Positions 42,792 through 51,911 of a stretch of DNA of 64,000 nt are shown piece by piece (the first letter of the stretch is position 1; each line of letters starts with the position of its first letter). The translations under genes and the position numbers were made by a program. Origin of the DNA: Mycobacterium conspicuum (GTDB taxonomy: Bacteria; Actinomycetota; Actinomycetes; Mycobacteriales; Mycobacteriaceae); the NCBI RefSeq assembly GCF_010730195.1, contig NZ_AP022613.1, positions 1,860,001-1,924,000 of the forward strand, read 5' to 3'. The notes under the pieces are model-generated. The model searched no databases. It worked only from the letters and a program-made list of their open reading frames with translations, and was not told the origin of the DNA.

Positions 42792-43232
42792 ATGATATGC
42801 CAAACTCCTAATGACGATCCGTGCTCGTGGGTGACCTCGCCGGCCGAAGCGGTCGAATACGCGGAGGCGTTGCTGGTCACGTCGGCGAAGGCGGGTAGGG
42901 AGTTTTGGGCCGCGGCAGCGGTTGGACCTCTGGCGGGGATGTTGTATGCCGCCTCGCCGAGGGGGAACAACGAAGGGATCGAATGGTTGATACAGGCGAC
43001 CGCAGCCATCCCAGACCATGCATCTGGCGACAGCGCGCGGGTGCGCGCGACTCGGCGCTGGGGTCCCAGCTGGGACAGCGCCATCGCCTGCCTGGCTGAG
43101 CAGCCTCGACTGAGCAACGAACTGCAGAGTGCGCTCAAGCTCCACCCGCGCCAGCGGGACAGCCTGGTAATGATGATTCGAGATGCGCTCTCGCCGTGGA
43201 GGCAGGCCGAAAGCTGTGACGAGCATGAATGA
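42792..43232 (+). CDS. Free-standing copy of the coupling protein all-alpha domain
   Basis: The 146-residue protein lines up with residues ~140-235 of the coupling protein 340 bp upstream. Both have PLA-MLYAASP-GN--GI-W-, then a charged loop, then L---P-QRDS----R-A--PW. It has no ATP-binding motifs. In VirD4-type proteins the all-alpha domain selects substrates. A separate copy could act as an adaptor, a competitor, or a remnant of a second coupling protein. It has a perfect AGGAGG before ATG 42792 and no frame damage, so it is probably expressed. Confidence 0.75.
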   Translation: MICQTPNDDPCSWVTSPAEAVEYAEALLVTSAKAGREFWAAAAVGPLAGMLYAASPRGNNEGIEWLIQATAAIPDHASGDSARVRATRRWGPSWDSAIACLAEQPRLSNELQSALKLHPRQRDSLVMMIRDALSPWRQAESCDEHE

Positions 43233-43371
43233 TTCGCGCAAGTTCCCGTGGCTCGGCGGACTGGTCGTGGCCTTGGTGGTCGCGACGGTGCTGATCGCAG
43301 TGGCTGTCCAAGGCACATTGCAGGTGATCGATGACTTCGGCACCCAGGACGCCGACACCTACCAACCCTGA
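43225..43371 (+). CDS. Small single-pass membrane protein
   Basis: The 48-residue product is short and has one clear membrane segment (WLGGLVVALVVATVLIAVAV, about residues 9-28) and an acidic C-terminus (DDFGTQDADTYQP). Its ATG lies inside the end of the upstream gene, with an 8-nt overlap that suggests coupling. No family is recognised. It may anchor the all-alpha-domain protein; that is only position-based. Confidence 0.55.
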   Translation: MNDSRKFPWLGGLVVALVVATVLIAVAVQGTLQVIDDFGTQDADTYQP

Positions 43372-43515
43372 TCCAGACGGCGCCTTGCAATGGCGAAATT
43401 CGCCACCTGAACCTATGTGGGTGGGACCGCGCGCAGCAGTTCGGCGAGCGTCTCTTGTGTCGTACCAATCGCGTAGGCTGGCGGGTTGGTCTGGCGAAGG
43501 CATAAATGGAAGGTG

Positions 43516-43902
43516 ATGCAGATGTCGGTGCGGGCGGTGGTATCGCGGTATTGGCCACCCGCGGTGCTGGCCGCAGTCTCCACCGTCACCGTGACGTTTG
43601 CGATCAACTTCCTGACCGCCGGCAAGCCCGGGTGGTGGTGGATCGTGCTGGTACTCGGCGCCCTGGGCTTCGCCGGGGCCGGGGTGTGGGGCTACGTTGT
43701 CCAACACGATCGCGGCGGCGATGAACCTGCATCGCGATCCGAGGCGGTGGCTCAGCAGGACGCCGGGGTGGCGCAACAGTCCGCGACCGGCAACGGCACG
43801 AACGTCTCCATCAACGCCGACAACCAATCGGTGGCGGCCTGGGAGATCGGAAGCGTCAACTTCGGTGGCGGACCCGACAACCCGAAGCCAAAGACGCAGT
43901 GA
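43516..43902 (+). CDS. Two-pass membrane protein with C-terminal VAAWEIGSVN motif
   Basis: The ~128-residue protein has two hydrophobic segments (about residues 14-32 and 40-60), a polar linker, and the C-terminal stretch TNVSINADNQSVAAWEIGSV. A matching stretch stands at the N-terminus of the next protein. The gene overlaps the next one by 4 nt (GTGA). Starts at 43516 and 43522 are both possible after GGAAGG. Paired motifs of this sort resemble bacterial amyloid-signalling pairs, in which a sensor passes its state to an effector by motif templating. That reading is inference. Confidence 0.65.
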   Translation: MQMSVRAVVSRYWPPAVLAAVSTVTVTFAINFLTAGKPGWWWIVLVLGALGFAGAGVWGYVVQHDRGGDEPASRSEAVAQQDAGVAQQSATGNGTNVSINADNQSVAAWEIGSVNFGGGPDNPKPKTQ

Positions 43903-45104
43903 CGCAGACGCAAGGACAACCGGGCGAGCAAGACCCCCAGTCCGGGCAGGTTGAAATCAGCGCGACGGATAGGGGTGTCGCCGCTTTCCACATCGGTCAG
44001 GTCAATACTCACCTCCACGTTGACGGCGTCGCCGGGCTCTGGGACTTTTTGCAACGCAATCAGGTTGTCAGCACGACAACCGGCGACCCGGCCAACGACA
44101 TCAGACGCCAGTTGAGCCAACAATCGCCCGATATTTCGGTGCACGGTACGGTGACTGAGCAGCTCGGCCGGCTGCGTGGGCTGCCCGAGTTCGCTCTTGG
44201 TGACTACAACAACTACGACCGAGACCACGCCCAAACGCTTTCCGACCGGGTCGTTGAAGCCACCGGGATACCGGTCGCCGTCGTCGCCGTCTTGGCATTC
44301 TGGGGCGACCCCGACACCGACAGCTGGTGGATGCCGGACCTGCAGCGACTCGCGAGGGTTACTCGGCGCGGCGGCAGTGCATGGCTTATCAATCTGCCAT
44401 TGGTCGCGGCGTCGATGCTGTTCTACGCCGCCGGCGTCGCCGCTGTCTGCGCGGAGAACTACGGGCGCGTGGCCAAGTTGTTGGCCTTGTATGGGGAGCC
44501 AATCGACATCGCGGGCCCCGTACCGTTGCCCCGGATGCTGGCGCCCAACCCCTCGGCGATCAAACTCACTCCGGCCCAGAATTATCAGGCGGTCAGTCCC
44601 ACGGTGGTCGAAGCATTGCATCTGGGCTCCGATGCCCTCGACGACGCATGGCAGCTGTTCGAAATCCTGCGGCTCGCTTCAGAACTGATGGGCCGTAGTC
44701 AGTTCGACGCGGCTCTCGCAAAATACACCGCGGCGAATAGGCGACGCGATGCGACTGCCAGCCTCGATCAGACCGCGCGACTGCAAGCCGAGGCGACGAA
44801 GAACGGCATACTCGATGACCTTGCCGGATGCAGCCCTGCCAGGGGCTTGCATCTGCTTGCCGCCGACAAGGTATACAGCCCGGGAACCGGTTTTCGTTGG
44901 GGCAGCCCCACTGCCGAACGGGTCGCCGCAGAAGTCAGCCGCGACGGCAACCAGCACCCCATTGTGCGCGGTCTGAGCATCAGCGCCGAGCGAATTGAGC
45001 TGGCACTTCGAGCAGTGAGTCGTGCTGTTGGTGCCGCGGCCGTAGCGCACCCCGCCAATTGGGCTAGCGGTGCTGTACCTGACGAGATCTGGCTAGACGG
45101 TTGA
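43899..45104 (+). CDS. Soluble protein of unknown function with N-terminal RGVAAFHIGQVN motif
   Basis: The 401-residue protein starts with a polar stretch, then VEISATDRGVAAFHIGQVNT (about residues 18-37), echoing the C-terminus of the preceding membrane protein. The rest is mixed alpha/beta with a moderately hydrophobic middle segment (INLPLVAASMLFYAAGVAAV, ~165-184) and an alpha-helical C-terminal half. No catalytic motif is recognised. GTG 43899 overlaps the upstream stop, so the two proteins are made together. The gene ends convergently with the relaxase gene, 114 bp away. Confidence 0.7.
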   Translation: MTQTQGQPGEQDPQSGQVEISATDRGVAAFHIGQVNTHLHVDGVAGLWDFLQRNQVVSTTTGDPANDIRRQLSQQSPDISVHGTVTEQLGRLRGLPEFALGDYNNYDRDHAQTLSDRVVEATGIPVAVVAVLAFWGDPDTDSWWMPDLQRLARVTRRGGSAWLINLPLVAASMLFYAAGVAAVCAENYGRVAKLLALYGEPIDIAGPVPLPRMLAPNPSAIKLTPAQNYQAVSPTVVEALHLGSDALDDAWQLFEILRLASELMGRSQFDAALAKYTAANRRRDATASLDQTARLQAEATKNGILDDLAGCSPARGLHLLAADKVYSPGTGFRWGSPTAERVAAEVSRDGNQHPIVRGLSISAERIELALRAVSRAVGAAAVAHPANWASGAVPDEIWLDG

Positions 45105-45218
45105 AGCCGTTAACTCCGACGGTGCGCTAATTTCCACGCAAATTCGGTTGCGGCCCAATCGTCCTTCTGACTGGTTGTCGTCGGCGGCGGCAGGTAGCGC
45201 GGGGGTGGGCCGGATCGG

Positions 45219-48200
45219 TTAGAGCCCGATGCCGTTGCCGCGGTCTTGGTGGCGGCCACGGGCGCGGTCGCGTTCGGCGATGGCGTCCAATCGCGTTGCG
45301 GTGGTGGCGATGTCGCGTAGATGCGCGAGCACGTGGTTGCGTTGGTGCAGTAGTTGGACGGCGCGGTTTTGGGCCGGGCTGGGTGCGTTAGTGGCGGCCA
45401 GGTGGTGTTCGGCGCGGTCGATCGCGGTGCGGGGTGGGCGCCGCTCGGGGTCGGGGGTACCCAGCTGTTGGGTGTGGGGCAGGTCGTTGGACAGGACGGT
45501 GAGCAGGGTGTGCGCGGGCTGCTGGTCGCCGGCGGTAATGAACACGAGTTTGGTGTTGGTGGTGGCGGCGCTGTCGGCGAGCCAGCGCAGCTGAGTGGGG
45601 GTGAGCGCTTGGGCGTCCTCGACGATGACCAGGCTGCCTAGCGGTGGCGTGTGGCCCTTGGCGGTGAGGTCGTCGCGGTAGCTGCCGATGGTGGCGGTGG
45701 TGTCGGCGTAGGCTCGATCGGCGCCGTTGTCAGTGCCGGCCAACGCAATGATGTGTTTGTTGTGGTGGTGGGCGGTGTCGGCGAGGGCGCCCAGCGTAGC
45801 GGTTTTGTCGGCGCCGGTGTGTAGGTGGAGCAGTTGGACGCTGTGGATGTTGGTGGTGATGGCGTTGACTGTGCGGCGGTGCGCGTCGTCGAGGCCGGCA
45901 ACGGCGGCGTTCGGTGGGGTGTACATAGCGGCGGGGCTGGTTGCGCTGGCGGCGTGAAGGAAGTCGACTTCCGCATGTAGTTGGTCAAGGTCGGCGCCCA
46001 GATCGTAGGTGTGGGTGGGGCTTTGGGCCAGGGAGCGGGCGGCGGTGGCTTCGGCGCGGGCGAGTTGGTCATCAAGGTCGCGGGCGTGGCGGCGGGCGGC
46101 GTTGAGGCTGTCGCTGTCGGCGCGCATAGCTTGCGTGCGGCGGGCGTGCAGGTCGTGTTCGGTGACGATGCCGGCTACGCCGCCGGCGGCCGCTATGAGT
46201 GCGGAGCGGGCAGCGTCGAGACGGTCGCGGGCGCTGCGCACCGCGGTGTCGACCCGGTCGGTTTGTTCGCTGACCTGCGTGTGGTGTTGGCCGTAGCGGA
46301 CGGCGGCGTCGTGCTCGCCGCGCTCGGTGGCCGCGGTGATCGCGGCGGCAAGTTGGGTGAGTAGTTGGCGGTGCAGTTCGGCGGTGTCTTCGGCGTGGAC
46401 CCAGCGGTCGTGAGCGCTGGCCAGGGCCTGCTGGTAGGGGCGTTGTTCACCCAAGCGGCGGTGCAGCTCGGCCAGTTCGGCCGTGGCGGCGTGTTCGGCG
46501 GGTCCGCCGCCACCGGTGAGGATGGTGTTGGCGAGTTGGTGGGCGTGACGATGGGCGGCGTCGCGGCGGGCGCGTAGGGCGGGAATGTCGATGTCGTCGA
46601 CGCGGGCGGGTGCGGCGGGACGCACGGTGGGCAGGTCGTCGATGTCGAGGCCGCCGAGGTCGTCTTCGACGAAGCCGTAGGAGTAGTCGTAGGGGTCGGG
46701 CGGGGGCTCGTGTAGGTCGGCGTCGATGTGGTGGTCGTCGAGGTCGAATTGCTGTTGGCCGGTGGATGTTTCGGCCTGTTCGGCGGGATGGGGGATGTCG
46801 GGGTCGATGGTGGCGGCGTGGTGGGTGAGCAGTTCGACGCGGTAGGTGAGCAGGCGGGCGTATTCGTCGGGCCGGATGGTCTGGGTGGCGGCGATGTCGT
46901 GCAGGTGTTCAGCGGCCGCGGCGAGCAGATCGTGGGGGGGCCAGTCGGCGGCGGTGACCGCGGCGACCAGGCCGGGCCAGGCGGGGTCGGTGATGACGGC
47001 TTCGGCGATGCGGGTGCCCAGGAGGTGGTGCAGGTCGGCGGTCCAGGGGGGCCGCAGGTTGGTGTCGGTGCCCTCCAGGGAGGGGGGCGCGAGGGTGCCG
47101 GCCAGCCGCCACCACAGGGCAGCAGCGGGCATTTCAGCGGGGAGCGGCCCGTGTTCGGTCGCGGCCTCGTGCAGCAGGGCGGCGACGTCGGCGCCGGCGC
47201 GGGCGGCGCCGTCGAGGTGGGTGGCCAGCCGCGGCCAGTATGGGTCGTCGGTGAGGTGTGGGTCGATGGTGTGCGCGAGTTGGCGCCAGCGGGCGGTGTC
47301 GGCGCCGGCGCTGGTCAGAGCGGCATCGAGGCGGGAGTGGATGGCTTCCTGGACCATGGCCGAGCGGTTGGCGTGCTGTTCGGGCCCGGTAATCCGGGTG
47401 TCGGCGGCCTCGACGCGGTGGGCAGCGCGGAAGACCGCGATTTCGGCCAGCAGGTTGCGGTTGCCGTCGAGCAGGGGCCGCGCCCAGGCGGGGGCGGTGG
47501 CGGCATCCCAGGCGCGGGCGGTGCCGCGGATGTGATCGGCGAGGTCGCTGAGGAGTTCGGCGCGCTGCTGCAGGTAGGTCGCCCAGGTCGGGTCGGTAGT
47601 GATGACGTCGGGGATGGCGGGCAGCCAGTGCAGCGGTCCACGGTCTGCGGCACTTGAGCCGGTGGGGGCCGGGAGGCGCCAGTCCAGGACGGCGGCGGGG
47701 TCGTGGGCGTCACCGAGTCCGGTGGCCGCGGCCTGGTGCAGGGCGTCGATGGGGTCGTGTCCTTCGATGGCCAGCAGGGCGAGGTGGCTGCGCAGCACGG
47801 GCCAGGCTTGGGCGTCGGTGAGGTGATGGCCCAGCCGGGCGGCGGCGGTGTCGATGCGGGCCATGACATCCGGGCCGGCGTGTTGTTCGGCGGCGGCGCT
47901 CAGCGCATCGGAATACATGTCGGCGGCCAGGTGAAGCCGGTTGAAGGGGTCGGTGTCGGCGGCGGCGATGCTGTGGGCAGAGTGTTGGGCGCCGTCGCGG
48001 CCCAGGATGGTGATCAGGATGTCCACGGCGGTGGGCGGGTGGGTGGCTTTAGGGGTCAGGATGCGGTGTGGGTCGGCTTCGGCGGTGGAGAGGTAGAGGT
48101 GGTTTTCGGTGCATCCGCGGGTGGCGGCGACGTAGAGCTGTTGGCGGGTGAGCCGGTCGGAGCCGACGATGTGGCAGGTGCCTTCGGTGTCGCGGTGCCC

Positions 48201-51053
48201 GGCGGTCATGCCTTGGGCGGCGTTGATGGTGCTGGCGTAACCCAGGGTGGTGTAGGTGGTGACGTAGCGGGCGGGCAGGCGCACCGGGGTGGCCGGGCCG
48301 CGCAGGGGGACGACGGTGATCGAGCCGTCGTCGTGCACGGCGCGGATGATCCAGCGGTGGCCGTTTTTGACCCAGGCGCCATGCGTGGTGGTGCGTAGCC
48401 AGCGGGCGTTTTTGCGGGTGGCGATCCAGTCGCCGGCCGAGGCGGTGAGGCCGTCGGCGAGGGTGACGGTGGCCGCTGATTGTGGATCGTTCGGAGGGCT
48501 GGCGGGGGTGGTGGGGGTGTGGGTGAGCCGGTCGAGGCGGGCGCGTTCGTTGAGTTGGGCGACGAGGTCGTTGGTGGGGGCCAGCAGGATGGAGTCGCGG
48601 CCGGCGGCGCGGTCGGCGGCCCAGGCTTGGAATGCCATGTCGGCGGCGGTCTGGTCGGCGCCGACATGCACCCGGTGGTGGTCGATGTAGAAGCCGATTC
48701 CGGCAGGGTCACCGGCGCGGATGGCCAGGCTGGCGGCGGCTTCGGCTTTCCCGGTTTCGGGGTGGGTGAAGCGCACGACGGTGCTCAGGGTGACGGTGTC
48801 GTGGCGCTCGGCCAGGTCGCGCAGGACGCCGCCGGCCGAAACCGACGCCAGTTGTTGGTCGTCGCCGATCAGGCGCACGCTGGCTCCGCGTGCCAGGGCG
48901 TGGGCGATGAGGGTGGCGAGGTCCGCGGTGGAGGCCATGCCGGCTTCGTCGACGATGAGCAGGGTGTCCGAACTGATGCGGTCGAACCATGCTCGGGCGG
49001 GGTCATCGGCGGGTGCGGGGGTGACGGTGCTGGTGTCGGTGAGTTGGTTGAGTTTGGCGATGGTATCGGTGGGGGAGGCGAGGTCTTGGGCGAGGACTTC
49101 GGCCGCGCCGGCGGTGGGGGCCAGGCCGATGACGGTGCCGCCACTGTTGCGCCAGGCGGCCGCCAGGGCGGCCATGGCGGTGGTTTTGCCGGTGCCGGCC
49201 GGTGCGAGCGCGAGCTGGAGGCGGGCACCGGAAGCGGCCATGTCGCGCACCAGGGCGACTTGTCCTTGGTTGAGTGTTAGGCCGTGGTTGGCGTGGGTTT
49301 CGGCCAGGGCTAAACCGATGTTGATGTCATCGACGGTGCGCCCGTCGCGCGTGGTGGCGGCGGCCAGGATGCGCCGTTCGGCGGCCATGATGGCGGCACT
49401 GGTGTAGACGGTGGTGTCGTGGCGGGTGTAGACGCTGGCGCCGTCGCGGCGGCGCAGCACGGCGGGCTCGTTTTTGTCCGTATCAGCGTCGGTCGTCAAG
49501 GTGATGCTGTGTGCGCCAAGGGCGCTCGCCACGATGCGGTTGACGAGCTCGGGGCCGCCGGGGTGGTTGGCGTAGCGCAGGGCTCGTTGGGCTTGGGCGC
49601 GCACGTGGTTGACCGTCCAGGTGGCCCGGGTTTGGGCGACGGTGGCGATGACCGCCGCGGCCTGCTCACTGATCCATTTTTCGGTGATTTCGAATTGTTG
49701 TGCGACGACCTGATTGGTGGCGTCGACGATCATGGCGGTTAGGGCGCGCTGGCTGCCCAGCACCTCGACGGCCTGCACGCGCCACACGTGGCGCTGCTCG
49801 GCCAGCGAGCGCGGTTCGTGTTTGGCTTGCCGAGTTTCCAAGGTGGCCTGCTGCGACAACGCCAGCATCTCCACCATGGTCGGTTCACGCCCGTGCGCGG
49901 TTTGGAATTGCTTGGCCAGCTGGCCGACGCGATGGTCAATGGCCGCGCTGCGTGAGGAGTATTTTTCGATCAATTCGGTGGGGATGCCGGCGATTTCACG
50001 CACCGGCCGTTTACCCGGTTTGGCATCGGTTTCGGCGAACCGGACACCGAGTTGTGCGGTGAGCAGGGCTTCGATGCGGGTGTTGTACAACTCCGATGCG
50101 GCGACGGTGGCGTGGTGTAGCGGGGTGCCATCTAACGCCAGCCAGCGCGGGATGCGATCGGCGCCAACGGCTTGCACTTTGTTGCTGATCACCAGGTGGG
50201 TGTGCAGGTTAGGGTCCCCGGCGCGGGAGTCGCGGTGATCGAAGGCGGCCGCGGTCAATCCGGTGGTGTTGACCTGGGCGACACCGTGGGCTCCGATGCG
50301 GGAAAACGCGGCGTTGTCTTCGAGAAATTCCAGGGTTTCGGCCACGGCGTCGTGGTGGCATTCCTCGATCGCCCGCGCGATCGGTGTCGGCGCGATCGCC
50401 CACAGCGCCGACACCGATTTGACCGGGGTGAATGTCAGGTCATAGCCGGCCACCGCGGTGGTGGCCGCACGCGAATTGCGGGCGATGAACCCCGACAGTT
50501 CCCGGTCATCGGCGGGGGGTCGGGCGTAGCTTTCGGCGAACATTTGGCGCCCGAGTGCGGTGCGAATGCGGGCGCGGATGTCGGCGGCGAGGGTGGCGTG
50601 CTCGTCGTTGCCCACGGTGGTGTTGTAGTCGCGGTAGGCCTGGCGCAGCCGGGTGACGAACTGGTTTTCGCTGTTGTTGATGGCAAACGGCCTGCCCAGC
50701 CGCGCGGCCGCGATCGCGCCGGCCTGGGCGAGGCCAAATCCGCTGAGATGCCGGGTGATTCGGTCGGCGTTGGGGTGTAAGCCTTCACCGAAGAGGGCTT
50801 TCATTTGGTCTTCGCTGACTTGTGATCCGTGCGGGACCGCCCACAGGTCGGCGACCAGCGGGGCTGAGGCATCCCGGGCGATGGGCTGCCCGAGTGCGGC
50901 CAGGCCGCGGCCCATCCAGTTGCCCGGAGTTTCACCCTTGGCGCTGTAGTAATCCGAAAGGCTAGGGCGCCCACGGTCGGTCGCATCCGAGGCGGCGACT
51001 TGGCGGATCAGGTACATGTAGCCGTCGCCAGCGGTCAGTTTGTGTAGGCCCAT
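45219..51053 (-). CDS. MobF relaxase with RecD-like helicase
   Basis: The ~1944-residue protein is a TrwC/TraI-type relaxase. It has DYYSAKGETPGNW near residue 37, matching the catalytic tyrosine region of TrwC, and DPNLHTHLVISN near 280, the metal-binding histidine motif. A RecD2-like helicase follows with Walker A PAGTGKT at ~620 and LLIVDEAGM. A second P-loop-like region near 1745 (TGADKTATLGAL) has lost the GKT form but keeps VIVEDAQAL; it is probably a non-catalytic repeat. The enzyme nicks oriT and unwinds the plasmid. ATG 51053 or GTG 51056 are both possible; oriT is expected in the gap just upstream. Confidence 0.92.
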   Translation of the reverse strand: MGLHKLTAGDGYMYLIRQVAASDATDRGRPSLSDYYSAKGETPGNWMGRGLAALGQPIARDASAPLVADLWAVPHGSQVSEDQMKALFGEGLHPNADRITRHLSGFGLAQAGAIAAARLGRPFAINNSENQFVTRLRQAYRDYNTTVGNDEHATLAADIRARIRTALGRQMFAESYARPPADDRELSGFIARNSRAATTAVAGYDLTFTPVKSVSALWAIAPTPIARAIEECHHDAVAETLEFLEDNAAFSRIGAHGVAQVNTTGLTAAAFDHRDSRAGDPNLHTHLVISNKVQAVGADRIPRWLALDGTPLHHATVAASELYNTRIEALLTAQLGVRFAETDAKPGKRPVREIAGIPTELIEKYSSRSAAIDHRVGQLAKQFQTAHGREPTMVEMLALSQQATLETRQAKHEPRSLAEQRHVWRVQAVEVLGSQRALTAMIVDATNQVVAQQFEITEKWISEQAAAVIATVAQTRATWTVNHVRAQAQRALRYANHPGGPELVNRIVASALGAHSITLTTDADTDKNEPAVLRRRDGASVYTRHDTTVYTSAAIMAAERRILAAATTRDGRTVDDINIGLALAETHANHGLTLNQGQVALVRDMAASGARLQLALAPAGTGKTTAMAALAAAWRNSGGTVIGLAPTAGAAEVLAQDLASPTDTIAKLNQLTDTSTVTPAPADDPARAWFDRISSDTLLIVDEAGMASTADLATLIAHALARGASVRLIGDDQQLASVSAGGVLRDLAERHDTVTLSTVVRFTHPETGKAEAAASLAIRAGDPAGIGFYIDHHRVHVGADQTAADMAFQAWAADRAAGRDSILLAPTNDLVAQLNERARLDRLTHTPTTPASPPNDPQSAATVTLADGLTASAGDWIATRKNARWLRTTTHGAWVKNGHRWIIRAVHDDGSITVVPLRGPATPVRLPARYVTTYTTLGYASTINAAQGMTAGHRDTEGTCHIVGSDRLTRQQLYVAATRGCTENHLYLSTAEADPHRILTPKATHPPTAVDILITILGRDGAQHSAHSIAAADTDPFNRLHLAADMYSDALSAAAEQHAGPDVMARIDTAAARLGHHLTDAQAWPVLRSHLALLAIEGHDPIDALHQAAATGLGDAHDPAAVLDWRLPAPTGSSAADRGPLHWLPAIPDVITTDPTWATYLQQRAELLSDLADHIRGTARAWDAATAPAWARPLLDGNRNLLAEIAVFRAAHRVEAADTRITGPEQHANRSAMVQEAIHSRLDAALTSAGADTARWRQLAHTIDPHLTDDPYWPRLATHLDGAARAGADVAALLHEAATEHGPLPAEMPAAALWWRLAGTLAPPSLEGTDTNLRPPWTADLHHLLGTRIAEAVITDPAWPGLVAAVTAADWPPHDLLAAAAEHLHDIAATQTIRPDEYARLLTYRVELLTHHAATIDPDIPHPAEQAETSTGQQQFDLDDHHIDADLHEPPPDPYDYSYGFVEDDLGGLDIDDLPTVRPAAPARVDDIDIPALRARRDAAHRHAHQLANTILTGGGGPAEHAATAELAELHRRLGEQRPYQQALASAHDRWVHAEDTAELHRQLLTQLAAAITAATERGEHDAAVRYGQHHTQVSEQTDRVDTAVRSARDRLDAARSALIAAAGGVAGIVTEHDLHARRTQAMRADSDSLNAARRHARDLDDQLARAEATAARSLAQSPTHTYDLGADLDQLHAEVDFLHAASATSPAAMYTPPNAAVAGLDDAHRRTVNAITTNIHSVQLLHLHTGADKTATLGALADTAHHHNKHIIALAGTDNGADRAYADTTATIGSYRDDLTAKGHTPPLGSLVIVEDAQALTPTQLRWLADSAATTNTKLVFITAGDQQPAHTLLTVLSNDLPHTQQLGTPDPERRPPRTAIDRAEHHLAATNAPSPAQNRAVQLLHQRNHVLAHLRDIATTATRLDAIAERDRARGRHQDRGNGIGL

Positions 51054-51056
51054 CAC

Positions 51057-51341
51057 CGCGGCATCACCACAAATTCGACTCTGGCATCGCCTCGGGCGTT
51101 ACGCGACGGCCGCGGGCAGAAAAATCGCTGCGGTTAGGCGCCCTAATGATCGCCCGTTACCGAACCGTGACCTGAGTGCAAGAGGTGTGATGTTCAGGGA
51201 GGGGCTGAAGTTAGGGTGCGCTAAGTGACGGTGGGCTGGTGTGGTGAGTGATCGGATCCGGGCATAGGGAGTCAGCGTCGTGGTGGAGATTTTTGTGTTC
51301 GGCTGCGGCGTAAGGGTTTTGCGGGCTATAGCGTGTGAGAC
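51057..51341. other. Probable oriT region
   Basis: This 285-bp gap lies between the divergent relaxase gene and a small DNA-binding-type gene, the usual place for oriT in MobF plasmids. It contains the palindrome TTAGGCGCCCTAA at 51134-51146 and the imperfect TTAGGGTGCGCTAA at 51211-51224, followed by AGTGACGGTGGG. These could be a relaxase hairpin and accessory sites. No nic site can be named from sequence alone. Confidence 0.5.
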
Positions 51342-51824
51342 ATGGGAAACAAGGCGGTCAGTAGGGAGGCCCGGCGGGCGGCGCGGGAAGCGGCGACGGC
51401 GGCCCAGGATGAAATCATTCGGCGCACGAAGGCCAACGTGGAGGATTTAGCGACGTTCTTCGATGCGCGCGAGCGCGAGGACGGGGTCAACGTGTGGTTG
51501 GCCGAGCGCCAGCAGGCGCTGCGGGAGCAGGCCGCTCACCGGCGCGCCGCTCGCCGCCTCCAATGCGGCACAGCGCTACGCGCGATGCGCGATCGCGGGG
51601 AAACGCTGCGTGAGATCGGCCGCATGGCCGGCATCAGCGAGAAAGCTGTCCGGGAGCTGATTCGCGAAACCGAATCGACCGAGGAGGCCGCTGCTGCGCC
51701 GGCGGTCGCGACCACAGTAGCAATACCGGCGGCGGTGTCAGAAACCCTGGGGCGCAACGAGGTGAGCGTGCAGAGCACACAACCGGAGGCCCGGCACCCG
51801 GAGGCGATGTCGGCGCGGGGCTAG
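51342..51824 (+). CDS. Small HTH-type protein next to oriT, relaxosome accessory candidate
   Basis: The 160-residue protein has a long charged N-terminal helix (REARRAAREAATAAQDEIIRR), then a helix-turn-helix-like part (TLREIGRMAGISEKAVRELI, about residues 89-108) and a disordered tail. It is divergent from the relaxase gene across the presumed oriT. DNA-binding accessory proteins in this place bend oriT or regulate the relaxase gene, so that role is likely. No named family is recognised. Confidence 0.65.
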   Translation: MGNKAVSREARRAAREAATAAQDEIIRRTKANVEDLATFFDAREREDGVNVWLAERQQALREQAAHRRAARRLQCGTALRAMRDRGETLREIGRMAGISEKAVRELIRETESTEEAAAAPAVATTVAIPAAVSETLGRNEVSVQSTQPEARHPEAMSARG

Positions 51825-51911
51825 CCGTGTGCGGGACGCTGTCAGTGGGTGCGGGGATGATGACGGCTACGGGCGGTCCAGGGCCGCAAGGAGCCGAAAG
51901 CATCGGGAGTT

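Noticed and set aside
46728..47657. 309-residue plus-strand frame opposite the relaxase
   Set aside because: Gly/Val-rich shadow of the relaxase gene without motifs or a start signal.
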